Assembly (NCBI GenBank): GCA_038030265.1
Contig: CM075937.1
Coordinates: forward strand, 41,582,198 to 41,646,197
Origin: Corythucha ciliata
Lineage: Eukaryota; Arthropoda; Insecta; Hemiptera; Tingidae
Reading direction: 5' to 3'
DNA: 64,000 nucleotides
The position numbers and the translations under genes were made by a program. The notes under the pieces are model-generated. The model saw nothing but the letters and a program-made list of their open reading frames with translations. It was not told the DNA's origin and did no database searches. Numbering within the stretch: the stretch's first letter is position 1; every line of letters starts with the position of its first letter. This document shows, piece after piece, positions 34,958-46,044 of the stretch.

Positions 34958-35156
34958 GTAAATATAATTTCTAGTGTTCTGGTGTACTGAAAACAAAATG
35001 TTTCTATCGGGGAATTGTTCTCTGTGTTTGTCTTCACACGAGAATAAATTCCAGAAACGACGAGCTCTCCACAATGCCCACCCCACCAAAAAAATAAAAA
35101 CCTATCGCTTCAATTTTCCACCAGTCTTCACCATCAACATACCATTTTAATTTAGA

Positions 35157-35372
35157 ATGAACGAGTGGAAAACCATATCACTGGGAACACTGAAATCTTA
35201 CAATTTTCAATTTGCGAGAGCAATGCCTGATGAACGAAATCTTCAACAAGGAAAAGGGCCTTCAGTCTGGGCTGGGTGGTCGAAAAAGGGTCTGCCTGGT
35301 CACTCTTTAATACTTGATATGTCGATTAAACTAAATAATCCCTTAAGAAGAAGATGCCCAAGACCGTTTTAA
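35157..35372 (+). CDS. Unrecognised 71-codon ORF inside the P-like element
   Basis: It begins MNEWKTISLGTLKSYNF and directly follows an acceptor-like AATTTAG, so it could be part of the element's transposase, but I recognise no domain. It ends at a TAA at 35370-35372. Confidence 0.25.
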   Translation: MNEWKTISLGTLKSYNFQFARAMPDERNLQQGKGPSVWAGWSKKGLPGHSLILDMSIKLNNPLRRRCPRPF

Positions 35373-35939
35373 AACCACCATTTCTTCATGCTCTCCTAGT
35401 AGGCGATTGATCTCTCGCAATTCACGCTGAAGCGACAATATACGCTGTTCGTTCCCAGGCTATAAGACGCCAATAAATCGTTATCGTCGGTAACATTAGC
35501 AGGGCGTAGTAACTTACGTTAATTTTCGCCTTAGAATTATTTGAGGAATCAAATTCAGATGGTTGGTGCAAGAAGCTTTTTCAGAGTCAATCACAAATAG
35601 TGACTAGAAAAAACGATTATGCAACGTAAAAAGAAGCTCAGCGACATCACCGATCAATAAATTGCAATTAATATGTGAATATACGAAGCATAAAACCAAC
35701 ATAAAACGATAAAATCTTGAAAGAAAGAAATAAAAAAGCTTCTCCATTCTATTATCTGATATAGCATAACTTAGTCATTAGAGCTCAATATGGCGGGCAA
35801 GCATACTCGGGTTATAGTGCCTTAGTTTTGAGGATGTCAACAAACCCCCCCCCCCCAACCAGTCTTATTGAACTGATAAGGACGAACATGGCGCCGTATG
35901 CGTCTTCTCGTCTTGAAAGGTTCCTTACTTAAGCAACAA

Positions 35940-36500
35940 AGTAGTGCATTTATCCCGTGAATGAGCGATTTTTCTTAATTGACCACGAGCTGGCATTTTC
36001 CTTAATTTTAGCAGCAAGTTACCGATTTTGTCTATTTTTTAGCAGGGAATTAACACTTTCCCCACATTTTTAGCACTTTTTCCCACTTTAGCAGCACAGT
36101 AGTGTTTCTAACTCACCGTAAAATAGCGAATTTCTCAATTTTAGCCACGCGCGCGGCGTTTTCCGCAACTTTAGCTGAAATTGGAGATTTTTTACATTTA
36201 ACTTTAGCAGCAATAATTAGCAATTTTTCTCAAATTAGGCTGAAAATTAGCCTTTGTCTTCATTTTAGCCAGGCTAATTATTGATTTTCTCAACATTAGC
36301 CACCAAATTAGCGTTGTTTTTTTACATTTTAGCACCGCATTAGCATTAGCAATTTTGCTTTGCTTTTAGCAATAGATTAGCGCTTCTTCTCAGTTTTAGC
36401 CACGAATCAGCGGTGTTTTTTTACTAATAGCCATGAATTTGCCGTTTTTCTCAATTTCAGTCACAAAATTGCCATCGGAAGACGCGTATTTTAATTGGGA
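35940..36500 (+). repeat. Family-A array, forward
   Basis: Forward units (TTTTTCTTAATTGACCACG, TTTCTCAATTTTAGCCACGC) run to a variant unit AATTGCCATCGGAAGACGCG at about 36467. It is paired with a reverse array after 36720. Confidence 0.85.
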
Positions 36501-36719
36501 ATTTCACTCCACTTTGTCCGCGAATTTTCCCCGGATTTTTCAGATCTTTTTTATAATATTGGAGAAATATACTCGTCTTTTATCGATAGGCGACCAACGT
36601 TGATCGAGAAACGTTTAAAGCTGAAATATAATAATAATAATTTTTTGTTTTTGATGCGGAACTAGTAGCGCAACGATGAAGGGATGAGGGGCAAAAAGTA
36701 ATGAGAAGAAGGGGTCCTT

Positions 36720-37690
36720 AGCTAATCCGCGCTCAAAATAGTGATAAACCCTGATTCTCGGTTGAAATTGAGAAAAAAGTGCCAATTCATCGCTATGTGT
36801 GAATACGCCGTTTATTCGCAGCTAAAACGGGAAAAAATTCCTTGTTTTTTCGACATGAATTTGCGATTTTTTTACATATACCAAACTTTGAGTTAATTAG
36901 CGCTTTTTCCCCCATTTTATCTGTCAGTAAATTAGTGATTTTTCCAAATTTTATCAGCATAAATTCGCAGATTGCTGCTAAAATTGAGAAAACTTGCTCA
37001 TTCGATGCTAAAATGAGGGAAAAGCGCTAAGTGCGCTATGCGGCAGCATGGGTAAACTTCACGGCTAAAAATGAGAAAAATTGCTAACTCATGATCATGA
37101 CTAAATAATGTGAAATAATTTCAAAAAAGCTCTAATTCGCGGCTAAATTTGAAAAAGCGATAATTTGCGGGGCATCCTAATTTACTGATGCACGCAAAAA
37201 TAAGCCCGGCACTCTAAAATTTATAAAAATCGATAACTCACTTAGGGAAAAACCCTAACTTGCAAACCTAAATGTGGAAAAAATCGCACATTCATGGGCA
37301 AAGTTTTGAACAATTGATAACTACCGCTATAGAAATAAGAACAAGGGCTCTTTTAAAGCTGAATTTGAAAAGAGGCGATACTTTGCGGGGTATCCTAACT
37401 TGAAGCCAAAACTGATGAAATTCACGGTTTTAACGGCCACTTCGTTGCCGAGATAAAGTGCTAAGTCATGGCTAAAGCAAAATAAATTGCTAACTCGTGG
37501 CTAAAATCTAGAAAAACTCTTATTGTCGACTAAAATGTGTGAAAAGCGCTAATTGAGAAAAAGCGCTTATTCACAGCTCAAGTTAAGAAAACACTAATCG
37601 CGGATATAAATGAGAAAATAACTAATTCGCGTCTAAAATTGAGAAAAGACGCCAATTCTTGCCCTAAAAAGGAAAAATCGCTGGTTCACG
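36720..37690 (-). repeat. Family-A array, reverse
   Basis: Units such as CTAATTCGCGGCTAAATTTG and GCGCTTATTCACAGCTCAAG recur. A short forward stretch lies at about 36850-36960. With 35940-36500 it forms a large inverted arrangement. Confidence 0.85.
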
Positions 37691-38460
37691 GCAGAGGCGT
37701 AGCCAGCCTTTGATCTACCACCATGCCACTGTTGTTTGATCTGGGGGGTGGGCAGCTTAACGTGGTGAGAACAAGTCAGATGCATCCCAATGCCTACTGC
37801 AAGCTTAAATTCTCGGGGGACTCATCCCCGAATAGCTCATGAAGCCGAGTAGCTCATGAATTATAATGCGAGGTAAATCGAAACGAGAAATCGTCAATTC
37901 GACCCCAGAAACTGAATTAGCATAGCTAAAGGGTCGTGAACTGTCAAAACCTAACATCTCTGCTGTAAAACTGTGTTTGTTGCATTCTACTTCGGAATTT
38001 TGGTCGAATAACTGACATTTTTTCCCCTCCGAGAATGATATTTTTGGAATTGAACATGGAATTTTCGGCCCCTGGAAGGCCCTGTGGAATGGTAACTGAG
38101 GTATGTATAGTCCCCCAAACTGGACTCTTCCGTCGTAGAGACGAATGGTTTTTCAGCAACTAACAGCCGCAAAATTAGGTTGTCAGGAGTAGAACAACCA
38201 CGATATAGGGTTTTCTGTGAGTCAGAACCGCGAAAATTGGGGTTCATGTGAAAAAATCCGCGAAATGGTTTTTAGAGTGCGAAATCAGCGAATATGTTTT
38301 TTTTTTTTTAGTGAGTCAGACCTGCAAAAATGGGGTTTCAGTGGGTGAAGCCCTAGATATTACTAGATCAGATACAAAATGTATTTTAGTGAGCGAAATT
38401 CGGTAAAAGAGGGGGCCCACTGCTATCCCGGGCCCCAACTTTAACAAAGACGGCCCTGCT
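37690..38460. repeat. Dispersed repeat and family-D array
   Basis: 37690-37805 (GGGGTGGGCAGCTTAACG, ATGCATCCCAATGCC) matches 27246-27330. From about 37860 family-D phrases follow (TAGTGAGTCAGACCTGC, GTGAAAAAATCCGCGAAATG). 38412-38460 is the inverted relative of 60258-60320 (GCAGGGC ... CTTTA ... GGGGCCC). Confidence 0.6.
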
Positions 38461-38479
38461 CGAAAACGACACTTTTACG

Positions 38480-39060
38480 TTGATATCTACATTTTTAGCC
38501 TTAGAACTACCTCCATACTCAGCGAATCAGCTAGTTTTTTCCAATTTTGGTTGGGAAGTTGTATCGCGAGACCACAAATCAGTGCTTTTCGCAGTTATAG
38601 TCAAGAATATTAGCGCTTTTTCCAAAGTTTTTGCCGCGTCAGCAAATTGCAAATTGCCGATCAGCACATATAAGTGCGCTAAAGGACCTTACGAAACTGG
38701 GGGTGGTGTATTTTCCCTATGTTAGCCACTAATTTCCCTCAAGAAGGCGTGAATTTTCTCAATTTGAGCCACCAAAATAGCGCTCTCGGGGGCTCAATCG
38801 CATATATTCAGACCACCCTCTTTGTTGATATCATTTGCAACGTTATATTCTCCAGGTCGGATGGACTGAAATTCGTAGGTGTAGAAAGGAGCCAAATCTC
38901 AGTCCAACTGTCCAACCTTTTCACATACCTACATGAATATACATAGAACCCAAAAATTCTCATTTTTCCATATTTAAGCTTCTCGGGGGCCCCGTTTGCG
39001 ATAGTGGGCCCGGGCCGATCCCCCCCCCCTCGCCACTAACGTGGTATGCTACTGGTCAAA
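38480..39060 (+). repeat. Paralogue of 9100-9660 with family-A units
   Basis: The order of landmarks is the same as at 9100-9660: GCGAATCAGC, TCGCGAGACCACAAATCAG, TTTTTCCAAAGTTTTTGCC, GGACCTTACGAAACTGGGGG, AGCTTCTCGGGGGCC. Confidence 0.7.
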
Positions 39061-40760
39061 TTCCTGTCCATCAACAACCGGATACCAAGTCTCTTTTTCT
39101 CGTTCCTACATCCATGAACATGAAACCCAAAAATCCCAATTTGTCAGCCTCTAAAAAGCTTTTTGCATTACTTTAGGCTCGGTGGCCCCCTCTGAATGGT
39201 TCCCCGGGGCGGTCTCATGCTCTTTCATACAAAAGTGAAAACAGTTTTTTCAAACCCACTACGTTCTAACCATAATCGAAGAGGGAAGAGTTAATTTTTA
39301 TTTACAATATAAAACTATCAATAAGTTGGGGAAGAATACTTAAATAAATAATGAAATATTGTATCCTTTCTACCTGCCGTTAATGTGCGTTTTCCATACT
39401 TATTTATGAAAGGGAATTGGGTCACTCGACTGCATTCTGGTCGTTCAACTTGATCGTGACTCAAGCTTTGAAAGTACTTGTACGCATCTAATTTAATGAA
39501 ACGTAGGTAATCATTTTTATGCTTTCCTTGGAGAACGCTAGAAGGACCTCCCCCCCTATCAACAATCACCACCACTCTAATGGAAACATATAAATTGATT
39601 GTAAGTTTGGAAGTAAAAAATTATTGCTTATGGTTGGCATCAAAAGGAAATGGAAATGTAATATAATAAAAGGAAGGACCGCAGGTATGCCGACAGGTAG
39701 GAAGGATGTCGTCGTCCCAAGTGACGATGCTTTACAGGTTCATCCTAAACGTAATACATTCAAATCGGAGTTTTTCGCACTTTTAAAAGTAACCTCCCCC
39801 CGCCCCCCCCATCCAACAACGTTTCGCTTCAGCTGGGGACAACATTTAACGAGTGACGCGGGCGAGACAAAGGCCCCTTTTCTGAAAAAGATGATCGGCG
39901 TATATTATTAATAAGCGTCCCTAAAGACAATAATGCTTTCAAGAAACAATGCATCTTTTGAACGGCGCGTGCACCGTTATTGATGCCCCCAATTTCTTTT
40001 AATTTATTAGTTCCTGTTTCCATCCTAGTTTCTAATTAATTAAAAACTTATTTGTCACGAACGCAATTATTTTCTCAGTTTTTTCCAAGATCTTTGATTC
40101 GTGAACCTTACGTCGCTATTTGAATACGCTGACTAACTAATAAACAATTTTTACAGATTTTTGAACCTGTTTTCCTTGTTCTGGCATTTCGAAACAAGAC
40201 CAAAGACTTATCGGTTGGTGTTCCAACGTTTTCAACCCATTGGGTACAATTAAGGCAATAAAAAATGTATGAAGGAAGAACTCATTTTTATAGTTCGAAT
40301 GCTGAGAGCTTTCAAATAGGGTTCGTTAGAATTGTTGTCACTAAGTCAGGTCGCGTTTCTATGAGCTGAGTGCGAGAATATGCTGAGGGGTTTTCAGCGA
40401 GTATTCTTATATTTAGTGGAGTAAATATTAAACACAGTGATTCTTTCTGTTGAAATAAAGCATTAGTGTCATTAGGTGGAAGTATAGTTAAGAATGGCGA
40501 ATCCTTTGAGTAATTCTAGAGAACGATAATTGTGGGAGGGCGATCGTCATTCTTTAGTTGAATTTTAACGTAAACGACGTGTGCATATTTTCTCAAAGTG
40601 ATAAAATTTTGTTCACAGGTCCCCGAATGTTTGAGCGACGTTGATTTCGGCGGATCCTTTCATCGCTTTAGGCTTGACCCCGTGCTATTAGTGAATGAGT
40701 TAAGATAACCCGAAAAAAAGGCGAAAAAAAACAAACAACAAAACGGCTAAACCTGAGAAT
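39061..40760. other. Unique DNA upstream of the first SLC26 coding exon
   Basis: No repeat family or other gene was recognised. As it lies just upstream of the presumed start codon it may contain the promoter or a 5' intron, but I see no TATA box or initiator that I could defend. A possible acceptor (CTCTCTTAAG at 40783-40792) precedes the coding exon, so the 5' UTR may be split. Confidence 0.35.
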
Positions 40761-40824
40761 TTTTCTCTACTCAACTGCACCACTCTCTTAAGAGAGACTG
40801 GTGGCCGCGGAAAACCCCTTCACC

Positions 40825-40993
40825 ATGGACTGGATGCAGAGCCGAAAAAGTATTTCCGATGATAAAGAGGACTTGAAGAATAAAGAAGTGAAATTGACCG
40901 GATTCAAACTCAGCGAGGAGAATAGTTACCCCCCTCACCCTTCTTCAGTCAATGGACACGTGAATTTCGGCTACATCCATGACCACAGCAATG
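40825..40993 (+). CDS. SLC26 anion transporter, probable N-terminal coding exon
   Basis: The start is the ATG at 40825 in a strong context (CACCATGG); it is the first ATG after an in-frame stop at 40789-40791. It encodes about 56 residues, MDWMQSRKSISDDKEDL through GYIHDHSN, a hydrophilic cytosolic-type N-terminus with no membrane segment. The exon ends with one base of a split codon at a consensus donor (G then GTAAGTA, 40994). The next convincing exon, 58078, begins with the two bases that complete that codon as glycine, so the reading frame runs through. The link is inferred from strand, order and phase, since this N-terminal region is not conserved enough for me to recognise by itself. 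The frame has no repeat character, unlike nearby ORFs. Confidence 0.65.
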
Positions 40994-41142
40994 GTAAGTA
41001 CAAAAAATAGAACACAATACTATATTCAATAACTATAGGTTCGTTCACACTAGAACAGATTGGATACGTAGGTCCCACGAAACATTCACGATGATTGTCA
41101 GTCTTCGTTTCGACCTCAGACCTTCAGCCACCAGAGCTACTG

Positions 41143-43034
41143 CACAAAATTCCGTTTAGAGAAAAAAAAATCTGTTGCCCCCAAAGTTTGTCAAAAGAAA
41201 CTCGGCTGCCCCCCCCCCACCATTCGATTTTGTGGGGTGGAAACCGAATTAAGCATGCCGCCCAATGCCCACCACCAGTGGCCCCGAAGCAATTTCTATG
41301 AAGTGTAGCAGGAATCTGGAAAATGGACCAACCCTCCTGTTCTTGTGTGTGTGTGTGTGGATGGAAGGGGGGGGGGTCATTGCCCTTGAATTGGAAAACA
41401 TTTGTTTTTGTTCCAATTTTAGCCACTATACACCGCTAGTCAGCACTATTTCTCCAATTTGATTCGCGAATTTTAGCAGCGTTTTAATCAGCGATTTATG
41501 TCAATTTTCGCTGTGAATTGGCGTTTTTCGCAAATTTAGCTGCGCTAATTAGTGCCTTTTCTCTGCTGCTTCTTAAATAGAGAAAATACGCAAATCCCCA
41601 GTTTCTTTAGCCCCTTTAGTGGATAAAATTAAGAAGACGCACTAATGCGCTGTTTTTGGATCAAGAACGCCGTGGAAAGTTTGAAAAAATTGCTAATAAT
41701 CGTAGATAAAACTCCGTAAAAGTGCTCATTCGTGCGGTTTCGCGAAGCAACTTCCCGACTAATATTGGGAAAAATAGCTGATTTGCAGAATAGAGGCCAT
41801 TTTGGGGTCAAAAATCACAATTTATAAAAAGACGCTAATGTGCTGTTCTTGGGTCAAGCATACGGCTAAAATTACGAAAAAAAACACTCTAGTTCAGGGC
41901 TAAAATTGAGAAAAATGGCAAATTAATAGCTAAAATTGACGAAAATTCCAACTTTTTAAATTCAGGAATAAAACCTAGTAATACTTCTGATTCACAGTTG
42001 AGCAAATTCCAATTTACTGCTGAAATTGCAAATACGTCCATTCTCGGTTCCTGAAGGCAACTTCGTTTGGGGGGGGGGGCATCCGAAGGCAAATTTGCAG
42101 CCAAAATTGAAAAAAATCCCAAAGTCATGGATATAGGTGAAAAAAAAACCGCTAATTTTATTCGCGGCTAAAATTGAGGAAAACGTTACTCGCGGCCAAA
42201 ATTGAGAAATGCTCTAAATCGCGCGACTGAAATTGAAGAAATTGTAATTTGTGGCTTAAATTTAGAATTAAAAAAGGGGAGATAAACTAGAATTAAGGAA
42301 AATGTAACGTTAAAATTATATTTCTTGTTTATATATACAGTGGCGAAGGGGCCTCATATCATAGGGATTTCCGCCTCGGGCCCCGATAGGTGTACGACGT
42401 CTGCCTGTACCTCCTGTTCTTGGGTCAAATCCATTAATTCACATTAATAAAACGCTAATTCAACGCTAAAAGTAAAAAAATCACCAATTCACATTTAAAA
42501 TTAAGCAAAATGGCTAATTCGCAGATCAAATTGAACAGACAATTTCCAATTTTACCTGCAATGCTCAGGTAAAAGTGAGAGAAATAACCGAAGAACTACA
42601 TCAAACAGAGCTAAATATATGAGAGTTCCGGGGATCTTTCTCAGTGACCGTGAGGCCCAGAATAGCCGGCCACGACAGCGCCCAAAATTTTCATTGCAAC
42701 ATTTTGAAATTAACTATGCACGAAAATGGAATTTCTCTGGTTTAATATTGGCGATAGTGACAGTTTCAAGTCTCAAAATCAGCCAAATTGAAAGTTTAGG
42801 GCAATTCCAGCCCAGCCTGCTGTGGATTCCGGGTAGGCCAACCCCTACAGCATTGAAATTATGACGAATATCCACTAGTTTGTGACATTCTGAAAGCAAA
42901 AATATGCGAAATTAGAAGATAGCACCCAGGGTGCGTTCCAGTCTCTGTTTCGAACTCAGACCATCAGCCACCAGGGCTACTCGGTCGCTGGTCTCATCAG
43001 CCCGGCAATTGAGCCGAGTACGGAGCCGATGGAC
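41143..43034. repeat. 2-kb direct repeat, copy two
   Basis: Paralogous to 29946-31973 in the same orientation. It has about 90 extra bases at 41340-41435, and lacks about 200 bp of family-C sequence at 42620. Forward family-A units occupy 41435-41560 and reverse units 41570-42540. The minus-strand ORFs at 41629-41811 and 41889-42128 are near duplicates of those at 30341-30523 and 30630-30863; they reflect the duplication, not genes. Confidence 0.9.
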
Positions 43035-43145
43035 AGCTCCTCGTGTACTCGACTCAATTGCCGGGCTGATGAGACCAGGACCGAGTAGCCCTGATTGCTG
43101 AAGGTCTGAGGTCGAAACGGCGACTGGACAGCACCTTGGGTGCAG
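42925..43145. mobile_element. Foldback module with about 100-bp arms
   Basis: Left arm TTTCGAACTCAGACCATCAG through GGTCTCATCAGCCCGGCAAT to GAGTACGGAGC; right arm is its inverted copy (ATTGCCGGGCTGATGAGACC ... GAAGGTCTGAGGTCGAAAC). The outer ends carry GCACCCAGGGTGC and GCACCTTGGGTGC, themselves palindromic. The loop between arms is about 15 bases, so single strands would fold tightly. Confidence 0.85.
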
Positions 43146-43149
43146 TCAT

Positions 43150-44680
43150 CGTATGTAGGTTTCGTTATTGTTAAATTGAGTGTTTTGAAAAACAAAACTG
43201 AGCCCCCCACCGCCCTATCGATAGTTTTTTGAATCATTGACGACGCTTCCCTTCTTTATAGGAAAATCCTTTCAAAGCAATCTTTAAGTCGATCGTCCAC
43301 GTTTTTGTCAGAGATTTTATCGCACGCCTCGAATATTAATCAAGTCATTGACACGTTCCGAGCGCGGATATTTCAACGGTTCGCTTTAAATTATAAAAGC
43401 AGGAAGTGCTGTTTTGTTGTTGTTGTTTTTATAAAAAAGTAAAATCCCACTCATTTAAGGAGGGTTTAGATGGGAAATTGTGGATAATTATAGGGTTTTA
43501 TATTTGAAAGTCAGCTTTAAGCAGATAGACGGGGTTTTGCTGTGAACCTTCCTCCGGATGGGAGCCTGCAGTTATCATTTGGTGCGTTATGTTATTGATT
43601 TAAACCAATCGTAAACTTCTATGCATTATTCTTAGCATGTTCGCGTTCTCATGAATTATGCAAGAATTGAAGAATCGCGACAAATATAATACTAGGAACA
43701 CATAAAGCACCCTACCAATCTAATCATGCAGACAATAAGAATGAGTATCGCACCAGCTAAGGTTTGGTAGTGGCTAATCATGAGAGATTTGGGTGGAGGG
43801 GGGGGGTCATGGCAAAACTGTGGCCTTTTCTGAGAATTTCTTTTGCATCTATTGATGACAAAATAACACAGAAGTCACTTTGCCCATCCAACGATGCCTG
43901 TTTGCCTTTTCTTAACTTTTTCCCTCACAATATACTCATTGTGGGTATCCGCACAAAAGAAAACTACCTGTCGAATTTTGACCTCGACTAGATAACAATG
44001 AATGGGCAGATAACAGAGCTAAAAAGGGTGGGAATGCATATAGGGGGTAGTTTTTGGTTTGTTTATGCCCTTCTTTTGAAACTGCTCTTTAGTTGGTGTT
44101 TTGACACTTGATAACTCGGATGTGACCAGTGATTAAGCGGTGTTTTGACACTTGTTAACTACAACGTCGTGACCAGTGATCAAGAAACCACAGAAAATCT
44201 GAAAAAATCTACGCAATAATCGTCTTATAACGTACTATTGCGACCGAAACGGTAGGCTTTCCTCTTTTCCGCAAATTTCTATAAGACGTTTTCTCTGCAT
44301 GGTTATTCATTTTAGCCGTAGTAAATGTGCAAGTTTTCAATGTTGCTTGGCTAGCACATCATCCTGAAAAATCTGACCCACAAGAGTCCGCAGTGATCGA
44401 AAGATAGTTTTTAAACAATAATTTCTCGTTGTAAGTAAAATCGTTTAAGCTAGCTGCCGGCCATTTCGTCTGTCATCCCTCGCGAGAGTTCGTTACTTGC
44501 ATCATCATCATCATTTGCCTCGAACACTTTTCAGAAACTGACCATGAGGCCGTGACTTTAACAATACTTGTTCTTCGACTCAAAAACGGGCATTTATCTC
44601 AAAAAACGATGACGTTACAGAGTTACCCACTGCACTTGCCGGGCCGGCAAAGCAGCTCCCCCTCCCTCTGGCGTTTTCTT
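43150..44680. other. Unique intronic DNA
   Basis: No array family was recognised apart from the short tandem duplication at 44096-44187. A G-run lies near 43797. No exon was seen. Confidence 0.4.
44096..44187. repeat. Two-copy tandem repeat of about 46 bp
   Basis: GGTGTTTTGACACTTG, TAACT and GTGACCAGTGAT occur in the same order twice (44096-44140 and 44141-44187) with a few differences. Confidence 0.85.
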
Positions 44681-44684
44681 AATT

Positions 44685-45480
44685 TTAGCCTGGAACTATA
44701 GTGGTTTATCGCAGTTTCAGCCACTTACATTTTTTGTTACATTTCTCAAAATTTTAGCCAGATAATTTCTTAATTTTAGCCGTTAATTGCTATCTTGTAC
44801 GCTACTTCAGTCTCGAAATAGCAAATTTTTTCACGTTGATATAGTGAAAACAGCGGGAGAATTGCCGTTTTCAAGTTGGGAATGAGTGTCTTCTGTCAAC
44901 TTTCGCCAAAGTTAAAGCCACGAATTATTTATCAATTTTAGAAGAGAATTATCGCTTTCATACTCAATTGCAGTGCATTCGTGGATTTTCTCTATATGTA
45001 CTTGATCCGCGAATTAGCATTTTTCTCCATTTTAGCTGCCAGTGAGCGCTTTATCTTAAATAGCCATGAATTATAGGGCTTTCTCAGTTTCGGCCGGGTT
45101 TCCCGAATAGATCCGTGAATTGGCGTTTTTTCTCAATTTTAGCCGCAAATTATTTTCCGCAAAGTACCACTTTTACTCAATTTTATCCCCGCGGATCAGT
45201 GGATTTTCTCAAATCAATCCGCGAAATGGTTTTTTTTTATATTTTAGCAGCGGATGAACGCTTTTTGTCAACCTTAGCTGTGAATTTACGCATTTTCTCA
45301 ATTTTCGCTGTGAATTACCGGGTTTTTTCAAAATGTATCAGTGAATTATCGTATTTTCTAAATTTCAGCCGCGAATTAGCGCTTTTCCTCAATATATTTT
45401 TTTTTTACCGATTCTCATTTAGCGATTTTATTCTCATTTATCGCATGCAAAGTAACGGTTTTTCACTATTTTTTTTACAA
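44685..45480 (+). repeat. Family-A array, forward
   Basis: Good units around 45115-45150 and 45290-45400 (TTTTTTCTCAATTTTAGCCG, GAATTAGCGCTTTTCCTCAA). The 128-codon ORF at 45115-45501 is a periodic translation (repeated FSILAVN-type peptides). Confidence 0.9.
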
Positions 45481-45535
45481 AGTTGTAACTTGAGACCATA
45501 AATAAATTCTTTGCGCTTAAAACGGTGAGGGGATA

Positions 45536-45986
45536 GAGCTTTGGTTTCCTAGAAAAGCGGTGCCGTAATATTACGGTAGAAAATTTTCCTTTTAAATCTA
45601 ACCATAGTTGCCTTGAAAACGGTAAACAGAAAGCGGCAGCACCGCTTCCATCGCGACGGTGCTGATGAACGTTTTTTCTCTCGTAATTCCAACTATTTGG
45701 TAGTATTTCCTTTTAACATCAGAATAGAGTCGTTTTCGGACAGTATTATTTACGATTTCGTCACCGTCTAGTGCCCAGGTAGTTTTCACGCTCATTGTAA
45801 ACAAAAAACGTTCACTGTCACCGTCAAAAACCGTTTATGAACAGTTCATCACCGTCACGAATGGCCGTCTTATTCGAAGCGGTGCCGCTGTCAGTTGACC
45901 GAACTGTAGGCAACTACTGGCGTGATTTAAAAGGGGGTTTTTTCCATCACTATATTACGGCACCGCTTTTCTAGGAAACCAAGGCT
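45536..45986. mobile_element. 451-bp MITE with TA target duplication
   Basis: Terminal inverted repeats of about 35 bp contain TTGGTTTCCTAGAAAAGCGG then TGCCGTAATAT. TA flanks both ends (45534-45535 and 45987-45988), as in Tc1/mariner-type elements. The interior has further inverted GGTGACAGTGAACG-type and ATGAACGTTTTTT-type pairs. It sits between two forward family-A arrays. The 68-codon minus-strand ORF inside has no recognised domain. Confidence 0.85.
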
Positions 45987-46044
45987 TAACGGGCGAGGTG
46001 CACTGGGGTAGTACTTGTATGACCCCTTAAGGACCTAAAGAAAC

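Larger units (their letters stand above)
34314..35821 (+). mobile_element. Decayed P-element-like transposon with THAP remnants
   Basis: Inverted ends with ATGCTTGGCCGCCATATTG (about 34329-34347) and the complement of ATGCTTGCCCGCCATATTG (about 35787-35805) bound 1.5 kb of otherwise unique DNA. Inside are two THAP-like coding remnants. THAP zinc fingers are the DNA-binding domain of P-element transposases and their domesticated relatives (family knowledge). No RNaseH-like catalytic region is recognisable, so the element is defective or non-autonomous. Exact ends and target duplication are not clear. Confidence 0.55.
41098..43145. mobile_element. Composite: 2-kb repeat copy two between inverted foldback ends
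   Basis: 41143-43034 is the second copy of the 2-kb repeat. Just outside its left end, TTTCGACCTCAGACCTTCAG (from about 41108) is an inverted copy of the sequence at the far right (CTGAAGGTCTGAGGTCGAAA, about 43100-43119). The whole 41098-43145 block could therefore have moved as one unit. Copy one at 29946 lacks the left inverted end. A (TG)n run at about 41346-41358 and a G-run are special to this copy. Confidence 0.6.

Noticed and set aside
41124..41426. 100-codon minus-strand ORF in the 2-kb repeat
   Set aside because: It is driven by C- and (TG)-runs and is not preserved in the other copy.
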